From NCBI GenBank assembly GCA_945906725.1, contig CAMDRI010000001.1, forward strand, positions 1 through 64,000: a stretch of DNA of 64,000 nt. Direction: 5' to 3'. This stretch comes from Candidatus Kuenenia stuttgartensis (GTDB lineage: Bacteria; Planctomycetota; Planctomycetia; Planctomycetales; Planctomycetaceae). Positions within the stretch are counted from its first letter, which is position 1. The number at the start of each line of letters is the position of its first letter. This document shows positions 47,536-55,680 of the stretch, piece after piece. The notes under the pieces are model-generated. The model saw only the letters and a program-made list of their open reading frames with translations, had not been told where the DNA came from and did no database searches. Made by a program: the position numbers and the translations under genes.

Positions 47536-48951
47536 TCAGACGTTAAAGAACCACTCCGGTATCGCGATGAAATACTTCAAGTTGACGGCCCAGCGGAGCA
47601 CCATCTTCAAGGGCAGGGCCGCCATCATCAGCACCAAGTTCGAGAACACCATAAACCGCAGGAAACCCATGCGGAGGAAAAACTTCTTGAAGACCGTCAT
47701 GGCCATCACCATCGGCAGCACGCCCAGATAAACGCCGATGGCGACAAACCCGACGAGTTCACGCAAGAGGATGTACGGAGCCTGCGTCCAAAAATCTGCC
47801 CCTGCGGGGGCCATCGGTAACGGCTGGCCGATGCCGTACCAGAAGTACTCAGACAAGTTGACGTTGTTCAGAGCCTCCAACTTGTGGACGTCCCAGAATT
47901 CGTAAATGCCGAAGACGTTCCAATTCGGACCGCGCAAGAACGTTCCCAAAATGATCATCCCGACCCACAGTGGCAGAAAGCCAAACATGAAGGTGGTGAT
48001 CGCGAACTTCCGCTCATTGAACGTGTAGTAGCCGTTGCCGAGCTTGTTGAAGTCGATGTACGGGATAGCCATCATCCCGCCAAGAATTACGCTGGGGAAT
48101 ACAACGCCCGCCAGCCACGGATCGTAGTAGACCAGCATTTCCTGCAAGCCCAGGAAGTACCACGGAGCCTTCGACGGGTTCGGCGTCTTCACGGCCGATG
48201 CCGGTTCTTCCAACGGAGCCTGCAACGCAATACCCCATAGGATGAGCAGGGCCGTCACCGCGATCATGCAGATCATCTCGGTGTAAACAAGGTCCGGCCA
48301 CGTCAGCACTTTCTCGTTGTTCTCAGCTTCGATCGGCCCCTTGCCCAATGCAGACCGGCGGTCGTTCTCATTGGCTCGATAGAAGAACAGCCAAGTGAAA
48401 AAGCCGACGATAAACAACATGGCCACGATCGGCACGTTGTCCGGCTTGCCGACGATTTGACGAAAGTCCCAGTCCGTCAGACTGACGCACAGAAACAACA
48501 GAGACAGATTGAGCAACACCCAGCCGACGCTCGGCTTCGCCAGCCAATTCCGCAGCAGCAGCATTCCGATGAAACCGAAAGTTGTCACCGCAAAATATCG
48601 GCGGGCATCCGCCACGACAAAGTCGATCGCCGACTTAGCAAAGTCGGGCATCACGAACCACCGCAACGCCTCAGGGACGCTCGCGCAGGTCAAGTGAGTG
48701 ACCGAGACTAGCAACAGCGCGATCGAATACATCGCCCAAACGGCAGCATTCGGCATGCCCATTCCGCCCAGGAATTCGGGCAGTCGGAAATGGCAATCTC
48801 TGTGATATGACTTCCACGTCCACACCGCGTTCATGGCAAACAGAATCAGATACAGCCACCCCAAGCCATACAGGACGCTCGGCGTGACATTCGGATGCGG
48901 GTCCGTCGATCCCAGAGTCAAGCAGGAAGTGATCAGCGACAAAGAGTTCAT
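47536..48951 (-). CDS. Cytochrome b C-terminal (subunit IV-type) protein with extended N-terminus
   Basis: Membrane protein of 471 residues. The second half is the C-terminal part of cytochrome b (subunit IV/PetD-like): NPSKAPWYFLGLQEMLVYYDPW is the quinol-site region, with APWY in place of the PEWY of many bc complexes. The first 230 residues add about five extra helices (SVLYGLGWLYLILFAMNAVW, AVWAMYSIALLLVSVTHL, YFAVTTFGFIGMLLL, VGWVLLNLSLLFLCVSL, VAMLFIVGFFTWLFFY) with no heme-ligand pattern recognised; ordinary subunit IV is about 160 residues. It starts 23 bases after cytochrome b stops and should form the quinol-oxidising core with it. Confidence 0.9.
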   Translation of the reverse strand: MNSLSLITSCLTLGSTDPHPNVTPSVLYGLGWLYLILFAMNAVWTWKSYHRDCHFRLPEFLGGMGMPNAAVWAMYSIALLLVSVTHLTCASVPEALRWFVMPDFAKSAIDFVVADARRYFAVTTFGFIGMLLLRNWLAKPSVGWVLLNLSLLFLCVSLTDWDFRQIVGKPDNVPIVAMLFIVGFFTWLFFYRANENDRRSALGKGPIEAENNEKVLTWPDLVYTEMICMIAVTALLILWGIALQAPLEEPASAVKTPNPSKAPWYFLGLQEMLVYYDPWLAGVVFPSVILGGMMAIPYIDFNKLGNGYYTFNERKFAITTFMFGFLPLWVGMIILGTFLRGPNWNVFGIYEFWDVHKLEALNNVNLSEYFWYGIGQPLPMAPAGADFWTQAPYILLRELVGFVAIGVYLGVLPMVMAMTVFKKFFLRMGFLRFMVFSNLVLMMAALPLKMVLRWAVNLKYFIAIPEWFFNV

Positions 48952-48974
48952 CGAAATTTCCGTGCTCAGAATTC

Positions 48975-49748
48975 CTACAGTGGCTGACTAATCCCACCGT
49001 CTTTACGGACTCGCCAGAAGTGAATGGCGATCAAGCCAGCCGCCGCCAACGGGATCGCGACACAGTGCAGGATGTAGAAGCGATTCAGAGTTTCTTCGCC
49101 GACGAAGCGGCTGCCCAGCAACAAAAAGCGAGCATCGCTGGCATTAGTGATGAGGTCATATCCACCGAGATTCAAAAACTGAAAACCGGGGCCTTCATGC
49201 CCCAGCACCGGCGTCGCGCGAGCCATGTTCGAGCCGACGGTGATGGCCCAAATCGCGAGCTGATCCCACGGCAGCAAGTAGCCCGTAAACGACAGCAGCA
49301 AAGTCAGCTTGAGCAAGATCACGCCGACGACCCAATTGAATTCTCGCGGCGGCTTGTAACTACCTGTCAGAAAGACGCGGTACATGTGCAGCCAAACCGT
49401 GATGACCATCGCGTGAGCGCCCCAGCGGTGAATCTCACGCATGATCCCCAAGGTCGTCACGTCGCGAAGAGCAAGGATGTCGTTGAATGCCCACTCCAGA
49501 GTCGGCCGGTAATAAAACATCAACAGCACGCCGGTGATCGTCTCAACCAGAAACAGGAAGAACGTAATCCCGCCCATGCACCAGGTGTAAGACAGCGCGA
49601 TGCCCTGCTGCTTGATCGACACCGGATGCAGGTGCAGGAAGAAATTGGTCAGCATCACGACCACGCGGTTGCGGCGGTCATACGGAGCCGGATGCCGGAA
49701 GACACTCTTCCAGATTTGCGAATCGCGAATGTAATCACCGACCGACAT
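48975..49748 (-). CDS. b6-type cytochrome b (N-terminal half)
   Basis: Di-heme cytochrome b of a quinol:cytochrome c oxidoreductase, 257 residues from the ATG at 49748. It is of the split b6 kind. The b-heme ligands are the His pairs in EIHRWGAH...WLHMYR (13 residues between) and in ILHCVAIPLAAAGLIAIHFW (14 between, as in b6). Other matches to b6 are FYYRPTLEWAF, SYKPPREFNWVVG and RKDGGIS. WCMGGITFF has a Cys where cyanobacterial and chloroplast b6 binds the extra heme c-i (c-n) by a thioether, so an extra heme may be present here; that is inference from one residue. Confidence 0.93.
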   Translation of the reverse strand: MSVGDYIRDSQIWKSVFRHPAPYDRRNRVVVMLTNFFLHLHPVSIKQQGIALSYTWCMGGITFFLFLVETITGVLLMFYYRPTLEWAFNDILALRDVTTLGIMREIHRWGAHAMVITVWLHMYRVFLTGSYKPPREFNWVVGVILLKLTLLLSFTGYLLPWDQLAIWAITVGSNMARATPVLGHEGPGFQFLNLGGYDLITNASDARFLLLGSRFVGEETLNRFYILHCVAIPLAAAGLIAIHFWRVRKDGGISQPL

Positions 49749-49825
49749 GGATGCTGACTTTCCAATGCCAGACCTCCGAAACTTCACAAGTCTCGGAAGC
49801 GCTGTTTCAAGCAGTCAATTGATCG

Positions 49826-49882
49826 TTGGTTATTGGCTATTGGCCAGTGGTGATTTGCGAACGACCAATAGCCAATGACCAA
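49826..49882. repeat. Intergenic palindrome, family G
   Basis: TTGGTTATTGGCTATTGG at 49826-49843 pairs with 49865-49882 at 17 of 18 positions, loop 21 bases, AT-richer than the neighbouring genes. It sits between the Rieske gene and the cytochrome b gene of the same operon. Confidence 0.88.
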
Positions 49883-49917
49883 TTTCAGAAAACCGAAAAA
49901 ATCCTTCTCAACAACAA

Positions 49918-51027
49918 CTACGCCAATGCTCCATCCACGAACGAGTTCGAGTCTTCCCACTGCCCCATCTCTTCCTGGAACTTGACGCTCTTGTCGACCT
50001 CCAACTGTCCGTCTGACGCGAGCTTGATGCCCAGTCGTTCGAGCGGTCGCGGGGCAGGACCTTCAAAATTCACGCCATTGATGTAAAACCCAGAACCGTG
50101 GCATGGACACTTGTATTTTTGCTCCCCTTCGAGCCAGTTGGGCGTGCAGCCAAGATGCGTACAGACCGAGGCCAGGGCGTAAATCAGATTCCGACCTTTG
50201 TACTGATCGGTATGCACAATCCAGACACCACGAGCAGCTAGCCACTTCGTGCTGACACCACCCAACGGATAATCGCTCGCCGGTCCGATCTTGAACTTCG
50301 TCGGCGGCTCCACCAGCACATTCGGAAACATGAACCGCGCGAGATCGAGCAGCCAGATCAGCGATGTCGCAGCCATCGATCCGAATCCAATCGCCAGCGG
50401 CGAGAGACAGGCTGCGACAAAACTGCGACGATCGGTGCCAGAATTCTTTTTGTCTTTTGCCGCCGAGGGCTTCACAGGGATTGGCGGCAGAGTTGGCTTC
50501 ACGGGGATTGCCGGAACTGCGGCGATTGCTGCACCGCCGCGCACCGCTATGAGCATTTCTTCCACGGAAGGTTTTGCACTACCGCTAACCGCGGCGACGG
50601 CCGGCTTCACACCGGCGTTCGCGACTGGAGACTCAGCAGTTGCCGTCGGAGCGGACGCGCCACCTTTGCCAGCGCGGATCGCCGCCAGAATGCCTGAAGT
50701 CGAGCCAGGCTTAGCAGCGGGAGCTGCCTTCGGCGCAGCGACAGGTTTTGGAACTGCCGCGTCGGCGGGCGCTTCAGCCGCTCCGCCTTTCGCGCCTTGA
50801 GCACGAATCGCGGCGAGAATATCGCTTGTTGATCCAGGTTTTGCCGCCGGAGCCACTTTCGGTTTCGGAGGCGCGGGTGCCGCCTCAACCACCGCAGGTG
50901 CGGGCACGGAGGACTCTACAACGGGAGCCGTGGGCGCAGGTGCGGCAACAGCATCGCTGCTCGCGCTAGGTTTCGCCGCTCGAATCTTGGCCATAATATC
51001 GGCCGTCGAAAGTTTTGGTTCAGACAT
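49918..51027 (-). CDS. Rieske 2Fe-2S protein with a long repeat-bearing N-terminal tail
   Basis: Rieske subunit of the bc-type complex, 369 residues from the ATG at 51027. The cluster motifs are intact: CTHLGC and CPCHGSGF. A membrane helix spans about residues 205-228 after TDRRSF, a Tat-like RR. The first 195 residues, presumably on the cytoplasmic side, are Ala/Pro-rich and carry four short amphipathic repeats: STADIMAKIRAAK (7-19), STSDILAAIRAQG (66-78), STSGILAAIRAGK (109-121) and SVEEMLIAVRGGA (153-165). Normal Rieske proteins have no such tail. It is the first gene of the respiratory cluster, and the protein at 54034 has similar repeats. Confidence 0.93.
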   Translation of the reverse strand: MSEPKLSTADIMAKIRAAKPSASSDAVAAPAPTAPVVESSVPAPAVVEAAPAPPKPKVAPAAKPGSTSDILAAIRAQGAKGGAAEAPADAAVPKPVAAPKAAPAAKPGSTSGILAAIRAGKGGASAPTATAESPVANAGVKPAVAAVSGSAKPSVEEMLIAVRGGAAIAAVPAIPVKPTLPPIPVKPSAAKDKKNSGTDRRSFVAACLSPLAIGFGSMAATSLIWLLDLARFMFPNVLVEPPTKFKIGPASDYPLGGVSTKWLAARGVWIVHTDQYKGRNLIYALASVCTHLGCTPNWLEGEQKYKCPCHGSGFYINGVNFEGPAPRPLERLGIKLASDGQLEVDKSVKFQEEMGQWEDSNSFVDGALA

Positions 51028-51226
51028 GTCTCTTCGCACGCTCAAAAGGGACCGCTCGTACTGTGGCAGTCAAAGGAGGTGAGATTAAGAGTTCCCGATT
51101 CTTGCAATCGCACCGCGAGCCAGCAACCTTTCGGAATCACAGTCACGCGAGATTTCCCAAACTCAGGACGAGCCTCAAAATGAAGTTCTCAGGGCTGAGA
51201 AGATCAACAATGCCGAGCGACCCGTG

Positions 51227-52321
51227 ATGAGCAACGAGTGGAAATCAGCGACTTCGATTTCGGCCGAGCACGGAGTGTTACTTGACGAATTCGAGCGATT
51301 CATCCACCGCGACCCCGCGCGGCGCGGGTTGTGCGCCAGCGAACTCGACGCCGACGGCCGAGCTACCACATCACGACTGGGAGCCGGTCAGCTTGCCGCC
51401 GCCGCGACCGACCTGGCACAAAATGCTCGCAGAGTCGCCATTGTCACCGGCTTTTTCATTCCGCACGCTCAGCCGCCATGCGCCGAGACCGACGGTCCGC
51501 TGGGAAGTTTGTTTCTCGCTCACTGCCTGCAAGCCCTCGGCATCGACGCAGCCGTCATCACCGACGACCCCTGTGCTGCCGCTGTCCGAGCAACCGCCAA
51601 AGGCATTGGTTTTCCCCTGGATCGCGTCTTCATCTCACCGCTCAAAGCCGAAAGTTGGTGCGATGAGTTCTTGCAATCCGAGTTCGCTCATGGCCTGACA
51701 CACTTGATCGCCGTCGAACGGGTCGGGCCGAGTCACACAACGGAGTCGGTGGGACTGAGGAGCGAGCACGACAAAGTTGCCGACATGTCGTCACTCCACG
51801 CTTTCATTGCCGACGTTGCTACCGAGTATCACGGTCGCTGTCACAACATGCGTGGCGTTTGCATCGACGCTCACACTGCTCCGCTGCATTTGCTGTTTGA
51901 GTGTTTGCCAAACATTCATCCGACGGCTCGGACGATCGGCGTCGGCGACGGCGGGAACGAGATCGGCATGGGTGCGATTCCGTGGGCCGAACTGCGTCGC
52001 CGCTTGGCCGGCGAACATGCGGGGCGTGTTCCGTGTCGCATCGCTTGTGACTTCAACATCGTCGCCGGGACTAGTAACTGGGGAGCGATGGCGCTTGCTG
52101 CTGGAGTTTGCCTGCTGCGGAATCGACTCGATGTCTTGCAGTCGTGGACTCGCGAGCGACATCTTGAGTGGTTGGAACATCTCGTGGAGAATGGCCCGGC
52201 GGTGGACGGAGTCACGAGCCGCCGTGAAGCGACCGTGGACGGCTTGCCGTTTTTGACCTACATCCAGCCATGGGAGGGCATCCTGCGCCGTTTTTCGGAG
52301 ACGCACGCGAACCGCGTCTGA
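51227..52321 (+). CDS. D-glutamate cyclase-like protein (DUF4392)
   Basis: Protein of 364 residues, similar to the C-terminal domain of mammalian D-glutamate cyclase (DUF4392), which turns D-glutamate into 5-oxo-D-proline. Recognised stretches: VAIVTGFFIPHA near the N-terminus, AVERVGPSH, the glycine-rich IGVGDGGNEIGMG (likely the phosphate or metal loop) and ACDFNIVAGTSNWGAMAL. The ATG at 51227 is preferred to the GTG at 51224. The gene is transcribed away from the respiratory cluster and ends right at the mrp stop. Activity inferred from the family; the role in bacteria is not settled. Confidence 0.85.
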   Translation: MSNEWKSATSISAEHGVLLDEFERFIHRDPARRGLCASELDADGRATTSRLGAGQLAAAATDLAQNARRVAIVTGFFIPHAQPPCAETDGPLGSLFLAHCLQALGIDAAVITDDPCAAAVRATAKGIGFPLDRVFISPLKAESWCDEFLQSEFAHGLTHLIAVERVGPSHTTESVGLRSEHDKVADMSSLHAFIADVATEYHGRCHNMRGVCIDAHTAPLHLLFECLPNIHPTARTIGVGDGGNEIGMGAIPWAELRRRLAGEHAGRVPCRIACDFNIVAGTSNWGAMALAAGVCLLRNRLDVLQSWTRERHLEWLEHLVENGPAVDGVTSRREATVDGLPFLTYIQPWEGILRRFSETHANRV

Positions 52322-53383
52322 CTACAGGATTTCCAGCGACGGCATTGGTGCATCGACAATCACACGCTTCGCAATTTGCATTGCGATGTTCTCGGTAATG
52401 CGCAGCAGGTGCGGTTTTACGGGATTGTCGTCTTCGAACAGTGAGGCAATTTGACCGTCGTCGCCGCGCACGCGAATCGTCACATCGATGGGGATTTCGC
52501 CGAGGAATGGCAGTCCGAGTTCTGCGGCTTTGGCTTGCGCGCCACCGCGTCCAAAGATGTCGCCCGACATGTTCTCGACGATGCCGAGCACGGGGATTTT
52601 GACTTGATCGAACATGCTGATCGCCTTGACGGCATCGAGCAGCGCAACCTTCTGCGGCGTGCAAACCACAACTGCTCCAGCTAAACCGAGCAGTTGCGAG
52701 AGCGTCAATGACACGTCTCCCGTTCCCGGCGGCAAGTCTATGATGAGGTAGTCGAGTTCACCCCAATCGGTTTCTTGCAGGAACTGCGTGAGTAGCTTGT
52801 GCAGCATCGGGCCGCGCCAGATGACCGCCTGGTTCTCGCGGATCAGAAAGCCGATCGAGAGGACTTTCATTCCGTCGGCGTCGATCGGTTCCAGACGCTG
52901 AACCTTCTGCCCGTTGGGAAGTTCAACCTCGCGAACGATCGGCGTCCCCTTCGCGCCGGTGAGCAACGGAATGCTCGGCCCGTAAACGTCGGCGTCGAGC
53001 AGTCCGACTTTCGCTCCGAAATGTTTCAGGCCGTAGGCCAGAGATGCCGCCGTTGTGCTCTTGCCGACACCACCTTTGCCGCTTCCGACCGCGACGACGT
53101 TCTTGATGCGCAGCCCGATCTTCCCACCGGTTTCGCGGCCGAGCACTTGCCACGAGTACGTGACGTCGACCCTGCGACCGCCGGTTGAACTGCCCAGCGC
53201 GCTGGCGATCAAGTTACCAATGCGTTCTCGCTTCGGGTAGGCCGGGGTTGGGAGTTGCACTTCGATCTTGATGGCATCGGCCGTCGTCTGCACGGACCGG
53301 ATCAGGCCCAGTCGATCGAAAGAGATTTCAAGTTCAGGATCAGTGAGTTGCCCGAGTTTCGAGCGGATTTCAGCGTCTGTCAT
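52322..53383 (-). CDS. mrp: Mrp/ApbC family iron-sulfur carrier ATPase
   Basis: P-loop ATPase for iron-sulfur cluster transfer, 353 residues, cytosolic. An N-terminal MIP18/DUF59 domain (about 1-85; DPELEISFDRLGL) precedes the deviant Walker A GSGKGGVGKSTT, followed by LLDADVYGPSIP, IIDLPPGTGDV and VENMSG. The CxxC that holds the bridging cluster in many relatives is missing: after ENMSG comes DIFGRGGAQ. This is seen in part of the family. The stop directly abuts that of the D-glutamate cyclase gene on the other strand. Confidence 0.93.
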   Translation of the reverse strand: MTDAEIRSKLGQLTDPELEISFDRLGLIRSVQTTADAIKIEVQLPTPAYPKRERIGNLIASALGSSTGGRRVDVTYSWQVLGRETGGKIGLRIKNVVAVGSGKGGVGKSTTAASLAYGLKHFGAKVGLLDADVYGPSIPLLTGAKGTPIVREVELPNGQKVQRLEPIDADGMKVLSIGFLIRENQAVIWRGPMLHKLLTQFLQETDWGELDYLIIDLPPGTGDVSLTLSQLLGLAGAVVVCTPQKVALLDAVKAISMFDQVKIPVLGIVENMSGDIFGRGGAQAKAAELGLPFLGEIPIDVTIRVRGDDGQIASLFEDDNPVKPHLLRITENIAMQIAKRVIVDAPMPSLEIL

Positions 53384-53491
53384 GGTCTCATTACTGGCAA
53401 GTTTCGAGGAATGGTTTGGGGGCTTTGAGTTGTAGCGGCCTCACCGACGACGAACAACAAGCACCATTTTGTCACACGGGTCCAATCACGC

Positions 53492-53604
53492 CCTTCTCCC
53501 CCCGGGAGAAGGTGGCCGAAGGCCGGATGAGGGACTCCATGAGAATGAAAGTCTCCGTGATGTTCGGATCCCTCATCCCGGCCCTCTCTCAAAGGGAGAG
53601 GGAG
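53492..53604. repeat. Composite palindrome, family C
   Basis: Left hairpin CCTTCTCCC/GGGAGAAGG (53492-53512, loop CCC), then GGCCGGATGAGGGA (53521-53534) which pairs with TCCCTCATCCCGGCC (53569-53584 region), then a right hairpin CCCTCTCTCAAAGGGAGAGG. The element looks like a small MITE with hairpin tips. The right tip has a near-identical copy inside eutB at 59404-59424. Confidence 0.85.
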
Positions 53605-53625
53605 AAAGCCAAGCCAAAAGACCGG

Positions 53626-54003
53626 TCACTCCGATTTTAAAAACAGTCGTCTGCATGCCCGCGAGAGTTGCTCACCGGACACATCGCCGACCAAGACTTC
53701 GCGCACCCCGACGTCGCGCAGAGTCCATTCCAGATCACCCACGTCCGGAGGACACAGCGCGATCACCGACGGGACTTTCGGCGGCATGACCAGTTTGCTC
53801 AGCCATTGCAGGCATTCCGCCGGGTCTTCCGGCAGGTCGAAGACCAGGACATCCGCCATCGGAGGAAACGCGAACGCCGAGAATTCGCTCAAGCTCCGGC
53901 AACCACGCACACGCACCGATTCGTTTCGGAACTGGCGTTGCAACTCAGGCTCCCAGCGAGGCCGAGACTCAAACACCACAATCGTCCGCACAGAATTGGA
54001 CAC
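53626..54003 (-). CDS. Receiver-like protein of unknown function
   Basis: Small protein of 125 residues whose alternating strand/helix pattern resembles a two-component receiver domain: RTIVVFESRP, VLVFDLPEDPAE, PSVIALCPP and VREVLVGDVSGEQL. The phospho-acceptor Asp would be in VFDLP, but the acidic pair at the N-terminus is reduced to FESR and the switch Lys is not evident, so it may be a non-phosphorylated pseudo-receiver. It is followed by no output domain. Same strand as the mrp gene and the SPLDLIR-repeat gene. Function unknown. Confidence 0.6.
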   Translation of the reverse strand: MSNSVRTIVVFESRPRWEPELQRQFRNESVRVRGCRSLSEFSAFAFPPMADVLVFDLPEDPAECLQWLSKLVMPPKVPSVIALCPPDVGDLEWTLRDVGVREVLVGDVSGEQLSRACRRLFLKSE

Positions 54004-54033
54004 GGCAGGCTCGTTGGCGATGAAACTCCGCCG

Positions 54034-54750
54034 CTACTTGTTGCCCTTGAACGCACCCTGCATGCGGACCAATTCGAGCGGTGACAGTTTTTTACCGTCG
54101 GCCACCGTGGGTGCCGCCGGCTTCGGCACTTCGGCTGCCGGGGCAGACTCAGCAGCAGCAGGAGCGGCCGACGCTTGAGGTGCCTCCCCCGATTTTGCGG
54201 CTTGCTGCTGGCGGATCATTTCAATCGGCGACAATTTCTTGCCTTCGCCACTGGCCGTGGGAGTTGGAGCGGCAGCCGGATTGCTCGCAGCTCCACTCGC
54301 TTTGGCCGCACTCTGCTGACGAACCAAATCCAGAGGGCTGAGCTTCGCTCCACCAGTCGCCGGTGCGGATGCCGGCTTCGCACCGGCCGCACCTTGCTTG
54401 CGGATCAAATCCAGCGGACTGGCTTTCTTTTCGGTCGCGGTCGCGGTCGCGTCGGGCTTCGCGGCCGGAGCGGACTTCGCGACTGGCGATTCTTTCGCCG
54501 GCTTCTCTTCGGCTTTTTTCTTCGGGGTTGGAGCGTCTATCACCGTCAAATACGCAGGATCAATGTCGTACCAGGCAATGTCCGCCGGGCCGTCGAATAA
54601 CACGAGTGCTCGGCAACTCATGTTGACCGTCTTGACGACGCCGGTCAGCCCATCGAAGCGGCGGAGCTCCGCCACTCCCGGTTTCACGACGACATACTTG
54701 TCGGTGTACTGCTTCTTCAGCAACTCGGCTTGTTCAAATCGAGCAGACAT
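54034..54750 (-). CDS. SH3-like protein with four SPLDLIR-type repeats
   Basis: Unassigned protein of 238 residues. Residues about 15-72 (KYVVVKPGVAELRRF, GLTGVVKTVN, ALVLFDG, WYDIDPAYLTVID) look like a small SH3/KOW-like barrel. The rest is Ala/Pro/Lys-rich linker with four amphipathic repeats: ASPLDLIRKQGA (110-121), LSPLDLVRQQSA (137-148), LSPIEMIRQQQA (174-185) and LSPLELVRMQGA (222-233). Codons for the Ala/Lys linkers are as GC-rich as the neighbours. The repeats recall those on the Rieske tail, 3 kb away. No catalytic residue seen; a scaffold or binding role is guesswork. Confidence 0.7.
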   Translation of the reverse strand: MSARFEQAELLKKQYTDKYVVVKPGVAELRRFDGLTGVVKTVNMSCRALVLFDGPADIAWYDIDPAYLTVIDAPTPKKKAEEKPAKESPVAKSAPAAKPDATATATEKKASPLDLIRKQGAAGAKPASAPATGGAKLSPLDLVRQQSAAKASGAASNPAAAPTPTASGEGKKLSPIEMIRQQQAAKSGEAPQASAAPAAAESAPAAEVPKPAAPTVADGKKLSPLELVRMQGAFKGNK

Positions 54751-54838
54751 GGCGTGGCAGCGTTCTCTTTGAAAGCGATTGGAAAATCGAAAGAGCAGAT
54801 ATTACTGAGGCAATCGGCGGATGAAAACCAATCGTAAC

Positions 54839-55654
54839 TCACGGCTTTTGCTTCTCGGCCAGCCGTTCGAAGTGCAACCGGCCGACGTGCCACATGTAAT
54901 TCGGGCCGTAGCTGGCGGTGCGTCCCCAACGGTTGGCGGTCGCGGCTCGAAAGTGCGGCAATGCCTCCTTCGGACGCTTGAAGGCGTCATGCCATAAACC
55001 GAGGTACAGCTCAATGTAAAACAATCGCTGCTCACGGACGTTCTGGGGCAACTTCGCATCGACCGACTTCAGCAGATCATCCGGCGTGAGTTCTGCCTCG
55101 AACAGCCGATAAATCGTCGGCATCGGTTCGCGGTCATCCTTTTTGTATTTGAGCAGTCCAGCTCGCGCCTTTTCGGTACCCAGGGTCGGAGCTTGAGCGA
55201 TGTACCTCCACAATCCCGCTTCGCGATCGACATCGTCGGTGACGAAAAACTTGTCGAACTGAGTGGCCGATTTCTGCGGCTGCTCGGCATAAAAGTACGC
55301 GATGCCGAGTCGCCAATGAGAGGCGTCGAGCGCCTGGTCCAGCTCACTCATGCGTTCGTAGTCGCGAACCGACTTGGCGAATTCTCCTCGAAAGAAGTGC
55401 AAATCACCTCGCTTGGAAAGCAGCGACACGCTGTCGGGCATTGCATCAAGATTTTTTGACAGGTCGGCCAGATCGTCAGCCCATTGCTTGCGCAACTTGG
55501 CCTGGTCATCTGCACTGAGCGGATGCTGGCGAGCATCGCTGCTGTCAACTTTCGGCTCATCCGCAGTCACGGCCGGCGTGTGTGCGAGTTGTCCGAGAGA
55601 AGCCAACAGAATGATCGCGTCTCGTACCCAAAAAACGGTCCTGCGTGTCTTCAT
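54839..55654 (-). CDS. Exported TPR-like protein
   Basis: Protein of 271 residues with a signal peptide (DAIILLASLGQLAHTPAVTA) and helical repeats: LLSKRGDLHFFRGEFAKSV and ASHWRLGIAYFYAEQPQKSA fit tetratricopeptide repeats, and LYLGLWHDAFKRPKEALPHF a third. TPR proteins join partners in complexes; this one should be periplasmic, similar in shape to NlpI. No enzymatic motif. The ZIP transporter gene is 26 bases upstream on the same strand. Confidence 0.75.
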   Translation of the reverse strand: MKTRRTVFWVRDAIILLASLGQLAHTPAVTADEPKVDSSDARQHPLSADDQAKLRKQWADDLADLSKNLDAMPDSVSLLSKRGDLHFFRGEFAKSVRDYERMSELDQALDASHWRLGIAYFYAEQPQKSATQFDKFFVTDDVDREAGLWRYIAQAPTLGTEKARAGLLKYKKDDREPMPTIYRLFEAELTPDDLLKSVDAKLPQNVREQRLFYIELYLGLWHDAFKRPKEALPHFRAATANRWGRTASYGPNYMWHVGRLHFERLAEKQKP

Positions 55655-55680
55655 TTACTTGCTCCCTGATTGGCAACGAG

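Noticed and set aside
52300..52325. Short hairpin at the meeting stops of the D-glutamate cyclase and mrp genes as a shared terminator
   Set aside because: Stem of only five pairs (GACGC/GCGTC) and no T tract; it looks like a remnant of palindrome family B.
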